From an uncultured Clostridia bacterium (lineage in GTDB: Bacteria > Bacillota > Clostridia > TANB77 > CAG-508), in NCBI GenBank assembly GCA_948528155.1, contig CAOSZT010000080.1:1-10168 (forward strand): DNA of 10,168 nucleotides. The letters run 5' to 3'. The position numbers and the translations under genes are program-made. Positions 5,751 to 10,168 of this stretch are shown one piece after another; the stretch's first letter is position 1; every line of letters starts with the position of its first letter. A model generated the notes under the pieces. It ran no database searches. It saw only the letters and a list, made by a program, of their open reading frames with translations, and was not told where the DNA came from.

Positions 5751-5800
5751 TCTTTTAAATATAGCACCGAGCAACATTCCACATGTGTGGTGTGAGGCTG
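5738..5800 (-). other. Second attachment-site junction with methyltransferase tail
   Basis: On the minus strand this encodes QPHTTHVECCSVLYLKDTMK and then TAG. The same tail in slightly different form (TTHVECIAVLCLKETTN) is found at 371-424. The nucleotide runs CACATGT-x-GA-x-TGT and GGTGCTAT-x-TTTAAAAGA are shared. In both places the stretch directly follows the 3' end of a serine recombinase gene. Since similarity covers the target side of the junction, both are recombinase-side junctions, not the two ends of a single element. The tail overlaps the start of the 5613-5750 remnant in another frame. Confidence 0.55.
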
Positions 5801-5845
5801 AGTGTAAGGTAGTCTTAATATGGAGTAAGTGTTAATGTAAGGTTA

Positions 5846-6634
5846 CTAATTTTCATTACCCATATCACATTCTACCCTAACTCTAACTTTTTTAATTGTT
5901 TTCTTTTTAAAATTCCCCTCTTTATCTCTATCATAAGCTATAAAATTTTGTTGGTCTATAAAATCTAGTAATACTATATTTTTATAATCTTGTGTTAATT
6001 TGTTTCGTTCCACTATATGCTCTTTTGAAACATCTTTTTCTTTCTTAAACATATTTGAACGAGTTTTTACAATAAATCTTAACATATATGGGTCTGCTCT
6101 GCCACTTTCATTATACCCTCCAACAATAATATAGTCAACAAGTGTGTCAAATACATCTATATCAAATTCTTCCATAATAGCATTAGTGTCAAAAACCTTT
6201 TTTAATTTTTTTATTCCTCTTTCTATGCTGTCATCATCTTCCATATTCGCTTGAATTTCAGTTATTTTAGTGTCTATTTCTTTTATTTTTGATAAATACT
6301 CATCTTTCTTTTCTGTATACATTTCTTTTGTAATTGTTCCATCTAGCATATAATCTAATAACTTTTTGCATTTATTTTTTAATTCTTCTTTTTGTGTTTC
6401 TAATTTCTTTATATTATCTTTTGGAGAATTGCTTTTCATTACACTTGATATATTATTTAGGAAATTATCTACTAATAATTTGTTATCATTACATAGTAGT
6501 TTATATGCATCTACAAATGCTTTTTCTAATACATCTGCTCTCATTATTTTACATTTATTACAAAATTCTTTTCCTAGTTTACTTGCTGTTTGACATAACC
6601 AAGCGGGTTTTGGATTAGCTGTTGTATATAAACT
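5846..6634 (-). pseudogene. Serine recombinase, 5'-truncated
   Basis: The frame is open from just after a TGA at 6635-6637 to TAG at 5846-5848, about 262 codons. It begins within the zinc ribbon: WLC...GKEFCNKCKIMRADVLEKAF parallels WQC...GKEECPYCKAIPEEILEDCF of the intact recombinase at 412-2103. It continues through the coiled coil (about 60 charged residues), DVFDTLVDYIIVGGYNESGRADPYMLRFIVKT and the terminal beta segment. The resolvase domain, the recombinase domain and the first zinc-ribbon cysteines are missing, so it cannot catalyse recombination. An ATG at 6544 would allow a 232-residue product but lacks a clear ribosome binding site. Upstream DNA is unrelated, so the break at about 6635 is a deletion or insertion junction. 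Confidence 0.8.
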
Positions 6635-6794
6635 TCATCTACATCTTCTTATGACAAAAATAAGAAAATATTTATATTTAGTATAGTTTCGCCTATAATT
6701 AAAAATTTATATTTTATAAGTAAAATTACTTATTCATCACAACAAATTGCCTTAAAATTGATTGTGGTGGCTAATTGAATAATATTATAACTTG

Positions 6795-6830
6795 CTACTT
6801 GTAGTTGAAATCTACAGGTAGTTTTTTGTT
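6795..6830 (+). terminator. Intrinsic terminator or attenuator, plus strand
   Basis: CTACTTGTAG (6795-6804) pairs with CTACAGGTAG (6812-6821), ten pairs with one wobble around the loop TTGAAAT, followed by TTTTTTGTTG. The form is a typical rho-independent terminator. No plus-strand gene lies upstream in the last 150 bp, so it may attenuate a leader transcript starting near 6750-6790, or be a leftover of a lost gene. Confidence 0.6.
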
Positions 6831-7091
6831 GTAAAAAGAGAAATGCAATAGCCTCTATAAAAGCTATTAGGTGTGATGAGCCGATGCTATAAAGTTTATC
6901 CGTATTCGTACTAACGGTCTATTGGTACAAAGTGCGTGAGTGAGATTTTACAACAATAGACTCACAATAATAAAAGAGTTTGGGAGGCAAAACTTGAAAA
7001 TGGATTTGTAATTGTAAAAAGTTTGGGCAAGTATGAACAAGATATATAAATATATCAGCAATTACAGTAGCTATGGCTACTTACTAGACTA

Positions 7092-7134
7092 CCTATGAAA
7101 CGAAGCAACTGATCGACGGTTTCTAAAATATAGG
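7092..7134 (+). other. Nested stem overlapping the next hairpin
   Basis: CCTAT-GAAAC (7092-7101) can pair with GTTTC (7119-7123) and ATAGG (7130-7134), with bases 7124-7129 bulged. The last five bases are also part of the 5' arm of the 20-bp hairpin at 7131-7175, so the outer stem and the full hairpin exclude each other, as in a switching leader RNA. Confidence 0.4.
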
Positions 7135-7175
7135 TGTAATAATTCTTTATTTAACATAAGGGATTATTACACCTA
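7131..7175. repeat. 20-bp hairpin with 5-nt loop
   Basis: TAGGTGTAATAAT pairs perfectly with ATTATTACACCTA. The stem continues inward through TCTTTAT/ATAAGGG (two wobble pairs) to the loop TTAAC, giving a 20-bp stem. It lacks a T run, so it is not a simple terminator on either strand. It is one of a series of hairpins leading to oriT. Confidence 0.65.
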
Positions 7176-7222
7176 ATTCTACTTCGCTCTTTCACTCTGG
7201 TTTCTTCTATGGGTGGCTTTAA

Positions 7223-7325
7223 TTTTAACTAAATTGCAGAATGCAAATTTAGTTAAAACCTAAAAAATGCAAGTGTATTTTTTAGGCAAAGGGGTGTGGG
7301 GAAAATAAAATTTTCCCTGCCACAC
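7223..7325. repeat. Three tandem hairpins directly before oriT
   Basis: Hairpin 1 (7223-7258): TTTTAACTAAATT-GCA / TGC-A-AATTTAGTTAAAA with loop GAA, 16 bp with a single bulged A. Hairpin 2 (7259-7286): CCTAAAAAAT / ATTTTTTAGG with an 8-nt loop. Hairpin 3 (7294-7325): GTGTGG-GGAAAAT / ATTTTCC-CTG-CCACAC with loop AAA and a 3-nt bulge. They adjoin each other and the oriT hairpin. Such runs are seen in single-strand origins and transfer origins of rolling-circle and mobilizable elements. Confidence 0.6.
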
Positions 7326-7376
7326 AAAGACTTTTTTGCAATAGGCTAAAAAGTCTTGTAGTGTGTTACAACACAA
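7321..7376 (+). other. oriT: MobV-type origin of transfer (oriT)
   Basis: The stretch contains TAGTGTG followed by TTA at 7359-7368, the same bases as the nick region of pMV158-type oriTs (cut after GTGTG). Upstream, AAGACTTTTT (7327-7336) and AAAAAGTCTT (7348-7357) form a 10-bp hairpin. Across the nick TTGTA (7356-7360) pairs with TACAA (7367-7371), leaving GTGTGT in the loop, which is the same loop as in pMV158. CACAC (7321-7325) can also pair with GTGTG. The expected nick is between 7365 and 7366. The site lies 64 bp upstream of the relaxase start, as usual for MobV systems, where the relaxase acts on its own upstream oriT. Confidence 0.85.
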
Positions 7377-7405
7377 TTTGAGATAGAGCAAAATTAAGAA
7401 AATTC

Positions 7406-7425
7406 ATTCGTGTATATTAGCACGA
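7406..7425 (+). promoter_or_regulatory. Small hairpin just upstream of the relaxase ribosome binding site
   Basis: TCGTG and CACGA (within 7408-7425) form a 5-bp stem with loop TATATTAG, ending 3 bases before AAGGAGG (7428-7434). It could influence relaxase translation or be an operator half. The AAGGAGG, five bases before ATG 7440, is what fixes the gene start. Confidence 0.35.
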
Positions 7426-7439
7426 GCAAGGAGGAAAAA

Positions 7440-8621
7440 ATGAGTTATGCAATAATAAGAAATACAAAGTACAAAAGAGAAAATCTAAAAGGAATCTTTA
7501 GACATAATGAGAGAAGAAATCAAAATTATTCTAATAAAAATATTGATAAAGAAAAATCATATTTGAATTATGCCTTAAAATCTTCGAAATATACTTATGA
7601 AAAGGAATTTGATAGAATAAGAAAAGAATATGATTTAAAAGGTCAAATTAAAACTGTAAGTAATATTGCTTGTGAATATATAATAACATCTGATAAGCAA
7701 TTTTTTGAAGAAATAGGTCAAGAAGAAACAAAAAGATATTTTGAAACTGCATATCAATTTGTAACTGAATATAAAGATTTAGGCGAACAATATATTTTAT
7801 CTGCACAAGTGCATAATGATGAGGAAACTCCACATTTGCACTTGATTTTTTTGCCTGTTGTTCATAAAAAAGATAAAAATGGCAATAATATTGATAAATT
7901 GGCTTGTAGTGAGTTTTGGAAAGAAAAAGACAGTTATAGAAGATTACAAAATGCTTTTTACGATTACATGGTATCACATCATTTTAAACTTGAAAGAGGT
8001 TTGCCAAAAGAAGAAACTAACAGACAACATTTAGATTTAAAGGAATTTAAGCAAATAACAAATTTTGAAAATACAAAGGAAACACTAAAAAATATTAAGT
8101 TAGAATTGCCAGAATTACCAGATATTAAAGACTTTAAAAGATTATCTTTCAATAGAGATGAAAAGATTTTAGAAGAAATTATAAAGCCAAAAGATGAGGT
8201 TATAGAAAAATTATATCAAGCTAATGTTACTTTACACGAAAGATTATCAGAACAATCCAATATTATTGATGAGGCTGAAAAGTACCAAAAAGAAAGAAAT
8301 TCTATAATTGCTGATAATAGAGAACTTCACATTCAAGTAAACAATATTAAAACAGAATATAAGGAAAAGGAATTTGATATTGAATGGAAATATAAAAGTA
8401 AAATTAAGGCTTTGGAAAAAGAAAATACTCATTTACACAAAATTATAGATAAATTCTATGAAACTGTTGATAAGTTTATACTTTGGGTTTGTCATAAATT
8501 TAGTATTGGTGAATCTAAAGAATTAGTTAGAAAATTTGAAGAAGAAACTCGTACTTTTATCGATCCAGTAAAACAAATTAAACATGAAGAACGAGAAAAA
8601 GAATTGGATTTAGAGAGATAA
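7440..8621 (+). CDS. mobV: MobV (Mob/Pre) family relaxase
   Basis: This 393-residue protein nicks oriT and leads the strand into a recipient using another element's conjugation channel. The start MSYAIIRNTKYK, the HNER motif with His22 (the residue used as nucleophile in pMV158 MobM), NID (34-36) and the metal-binding HNDEETPHLH (125-134, the H-x-D-E-x-x-P-H-x-H signature) are all present and complete. Residues from about 255 onward form a long charged coiled coil typical of MobV C termini, ending ERKELDLER-like. ATG at 7440 is chosen over an upstream ATG at 7410 because AAGGAGG lies five bases before it and family similarity begins there. oriT lies just upstream. In Tn4451-like elements such a relaxase (TnpZ) accompanies a serine recombinase, as here. 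Confidence 0.95.
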   Translation: MSYAIIRNTKYKRENLKGIFRHNERRNQNYSNKNIDKEKSYLNYALKSSKYTYEKEFDRIRKEYDLKGQIKTVSNIACEYIITSDKQFFEEIGQEETKRYFETAYQFVTEYKDLGEQYILSAQVHNDEETPHLHLIFLPVVHKKDKNGNNIDKLACSEFWKEKDSYRRLQNAFYDYMVSHHFKLERGLPKEETNRQHLDLKEFKQITNFENTKETLKNIKLELPELPDIKDFKRLSFNRDEKILEEIIKPKDEVIEKLYQANVTLHERLSEQSNIIDEAEKYQKERNSIIADNRELHIQVNNIKTEYKEKEFDIEWKYKSKIKALEKENTHLHKIIDKFYETVDKFILWVCHKFSIGESKELVRKFEEETRTFIDPVKQIKHEEREKELDLER

Positions 8622-8647
8622 TATTTTCTCAATTTTATTAGTCATAA

Positions 8648-8684
8648 ATTTATAAAGACCATTCAAAGAGTGGTCTTTATAAAT
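8648..8684. terminator. Bidirectional terminator between relaxase and MFS genes
   Basis: TTTATAAAGACCA (8649-8661) and TGGTCTTTATAAA (8671-8683) form a perfect 13-bp stem with a 9-nt loop; one further A-T pair extends it. It lies between convergent genes ending at 8621 (plus) and 8693 (minus). The AT-rich base of the stem supplies T-rich tails on both strands. Confidence 0.75.
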
Positions 8685-8692
8685 AATTCTCA

Positions 8693-9922
8693 TTAATCTT
8701 TTAGGTTTTCTAAATTTTTACACATTTTTTTGTTTACAGTAATTTCAATAATAGACAATATTAATAATATAAATTCTATAACTATTAATTCGTATTTTAT
8801 CAAAATTAATGTAAATGCTCCACTTAATAACAATTGTCCTAATTTTCTATACACTTCAATATCTATCATTATTTTTTGTTGTTCATCTTTTTTAGTAATT
8901 TTTAAAGCTGTATCTTCTATATATACCTGAAAAGAATCTCTAATCGCAAGTATCAGGAAAAAGCCTGAAGACATTATTATTACTTTAAGTATAAAATTAA
9001 ATTCTATAAAATGACCTAAAATCAATAATGCAAATGACATACATTCTAAAAATGTTAATACCATACTCATTTTATCTTTAATTTTCAAATATAATTTACC
9101 AAATATCATATTTCCAAGTATTCTAGCAATTCTTGATATAAATACAATTATTGTTATGTAGTAAGTTACCATTTCTATAGATAATACTTTTTGAAAATCA
9201 TATTGCATAAATAATTTACTATTGTTTTGTCCCATTTTTATTATTGAATAAAATATTGCATTAGATAATACTACAAAGAAAATGGTAGATGTTAATTCAA
9301 TTTTTTTATCTTTGTCTTTCTTAATTTCTTCACTATTATTGTCTTCTTTTTCTTGTACTTCATAAAATTTAAAAGATATTATGAATATTATAAAATATAT
9401 TACAAGTGATATATACATTGGCAAATATTTATTTACATTGAATAAATATCCTGAAATTAATGCAGTTATCATTGTTGTAATCCCATACATTACTTTTGCT
9501 TTGTTTCTTACAGTATAATATTCCTCTTTCTTACCTAAATAGATTAAATCATTTCGTAATAAAATACTTGTCATATTCCAAAACATAAATGCTAGTTCAT
9601 TTATAATCCTATATATTATCAATGAAATAAAAGATTTTCCAAATGTTAAAATTACTGATGATATGAATAGCATTAATGCTCCTAATCTTATTGAGTTTGC
9701 ATTTCCTATTCTTTTTGTTACTTTTACTATTATTTTTTGTGATAATATACATATTAGCAAACCTATCATTGTCATTGCTGATATTTGACTTGCATTTAAT
9801 CCTTTTACTAAAGTTAGAAATAAAGTATCTATTGGTACAAAAAATATTAAATCTGCTGAAAGTGCATAAAATGTAGGATATAATTTTATACTACTCCTAA
9901 TTTTTGACATATTTTGTTCCAT
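8693..9922 (-). CDS. Major facilitator superfamily transporter
   Basis: The 409-residue, strongly hydrophobic protein has about twelve predicted membrane spans in two halves. The halves are separated near residues 190-215 by a charged cytoplasmic loop (EVQEKEDNNSEEIKKDKDKK). The first half contains PTFYALSADLIFF, a loop-2/3-like segment KIIVKVTKRIGNANSIRLGA (the position of the MFS G-x-x-x-D-R motif, here degenerate) and a second half with RILGNMIFGKLYLKIKDK. A drug, peptide or sugar export role is possible; no substrate signature is clear. ATG at 9922 has AGGAG at a good distance (plus 9929-9933). It lies 42 bp after the stop of the nucleotidyltransferase gene, so the two probably share a transcript, and it ends at the terminator at 8648-8684. 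Confidence 0.8.
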   Translation of the reverse strand: MEQNMSKIRSSIKLYPTFYALSADLIFFVPIDTLFLTLVKGLNASQISAMTMIGLLICILSQKIIVKVTKRIGNANSIRLGALMLFISSVILTFGKSFISLIIYRIINELAFMFWNMTSILLRNDLIYLGKKEEYYTVRNKAKVMYGITTMITALISGYLFNVNKYLPMYISLVIYFIIFIISFKFYEVQEKEDNNSEEIKKDKDKKIELTSTIFFVVLSNAIFYSIIKMGQNNSKLFMQYDFQKVLSIEMVTYYITIIVFISRIARILGNMIFGKLYLKIKDKMSMVLTFLECMSFALLILGHFIEFNFILKVIIMSSGFFLILAIRDSFQVYIEDTALKITKKDEQQKIMIDIEVYRKLGQLLLSGAFTLILIKYELIVIEFILLILSIIEITVNKKMCKNLENLKD

Positions 9923-9964
9923 TTTTTGCTCCTAAAATTACAGTATCGTTATTTATTTTTTACT

Positions 9965-10168
9965 TTATGCAACCTTTATTCCTGTATCAATTATTTCTTG
10001 CACAAAGGGATTTCCCTCTTCAAAATCTTTTGCCTTTATTGGGTGTGGCTCTATTCTCAAATCTATATTTTGTGTCAACATCATTAATTCAACCATTAAA
10101 TCAAAAACATTATTATCACTATTAATAATAATAGCTACATCTATATCACTATCTTCATGATTTGTTCC
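9965..10168 (-). CDS. Nucleotidyltransferase-domain protein, 5' end outside window
   Basis: The last 67 codons of a minus-strand gene end in TAA at 9965-9967; the start lies beyond the window. The visible part begins GTNHEDSDIDVAIII, the second half of the G-S-x(n)-D-x-D metal and nucleotide-binding motif of Pol-beta/KNTase-fold nucleotidyltransferases. It goes on through LMMLTQNIDLRIEPHPI (with the third acidic strand) to FVQEIIDTGIKVA. Such small proteins are often MNT-type antitoxins that modify a HEPN partner, or remnants of antibiotic-modifying enzymes. No HEPN gene is visible between it and the MFS gene, so its role is open. It is the upstream partner of the MFS gene. Confidence 0.8.
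   Translation of the reverse strand, partial: GTNHEDSDIDVAIIINSDNNVFDLMVELMMLTQNIDLRIEPHPIKAKDFEEGNPFVQEIIDTGIKVA

Larger units (their letters stand above)
6640..7222. other. Gene-free, structured leader region before oriT
   Basis: There is no gene-sized frame on either strand, but many short inverted repeats. They include ATAAGTAA-AA-TTACTTAT (6716-6733), CATCACAA/TTGTGGTG (6735-6769), a terminator-like stem (6795-6827), AATAGC/GCTATT around 6848-6869, GTACTAA/TTGGTAC (6908-6928), GTGAGT/ACTCAC (6936-6965), GATATAT-AA-ATATATC near 7040, GTAGC/GCTAC (7067-7080) and the 20-bp hairpin at 7131-7175. Base composition between 6880 and 7130 is higher in G+C than the surroundings, as for a folded RNA. 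Possibilities are a regulatory leader of the relaxase, a non-coding RNA, or part of the transfer or replication origin. Confidence 0.5.

Noticed and set aside
5846..6544. Independent 232-residue gene
   Set aside because: The frame continues upstream with recognisable zinc-ribbon sequence (WLC...CNKC), so it is the tail of a truncated recombinase.
6880..7000. Possible group II intron start (GTGCG followed by purine-rich sequence)
   Set aside because: GTGCG-TGAG is present but no domain V (GAGC...GTTC hairpin) and no intron-encoded protein are in the window.
6970..7000. Purine riboswitch-like string GTTTGGGAGG
   Set aside because: The flanking conserved TATAA and the two kissing-loop stems are absent.
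7410..7439. Upstream ATG as relaxase start
   Set aside because: The extra residues MYISTSKEEK translate the ribosome binding site itself, and MobV similarity begins at the ATG at 7440.

Overview
The window is very AT-rich. It has strong AGGAGG-type ribosome binding sites, standard stop codons and gene families typical of Clostridia, so it looks like an accessory, mobile-element region of a low-GC Firmicute (probably a gut-type Clostridium relative). No housekeeping gene is intact. The layout resembles Tn4451-like mobilizable elements, which pair a large serine recombinase with a MobV (Mob/Pre) relaxase. Here, though, at least two elements appear to be stacked and partly decayed.

Left part (1-3109). 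A large serine recombinase (412-2103, minus) is preceded by an unlisted 58-residue gene (2177-2353). Both lie behind a good promoter, an attenuator-like terminator and an inverted repeat that could mask the first start codon. The recombinase gene ends inside an apparent attachment site: just past the junction, in another frame, is the C-terminal tail of what looks like a TrmA/RlmD-type RNA methyltransferase (THVEC motif). Upstream is a two-gene toxin-antitoxin-like pair, DUF4258 protein plus YgiT-type zinc-finger protein (2554-3109). It is flanked by six copies of a 17-bp imperfect palindrome; five of these lie in a phased array at 3192-3367.

Middle part (3346-6640). A minus-strand cargo operon encodes a GNAT acetyltransferase broken by one in-frame TAA, a PHP-family metal-dependent phosphoesterase and a second GNAT-like protein. 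Upstream of it are a clear intrinsic terminator, a C-terminal remnant of one serine recombinase, a second copy of the methyltransferase-tail attachment junction, and the C-terminal two-fifths of another serine recombinase.

Right part (6640-10168). About 800 bp of gene-free DNA is rich in hairpins and ends in a recognisable pMV158-type oriT (TAGTGTG/TTA nick motif), directly before a MobV relaxase gene (7440-8621, plus). A bidirectional terminator separates the relaxase from a convergent minus-strand pair: an MFS membrane transporter and the 3' end of a MinD/KNTase-like small nucleotidyltransferase gene running off the window.

The recombinase would excise and integrate the element, the relaxase and oriT would mobilise it with a helper conjugation system, and the toxin-antitoxin pair would stabilise it. 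The acetyltransferase, PHP, nucleotidyltransferase and MFS genes are cargo of unknown benefit. The most unusual signals are the palindrome array, the paired attachment junctions, the recombinase leader and the structured region before oriT.
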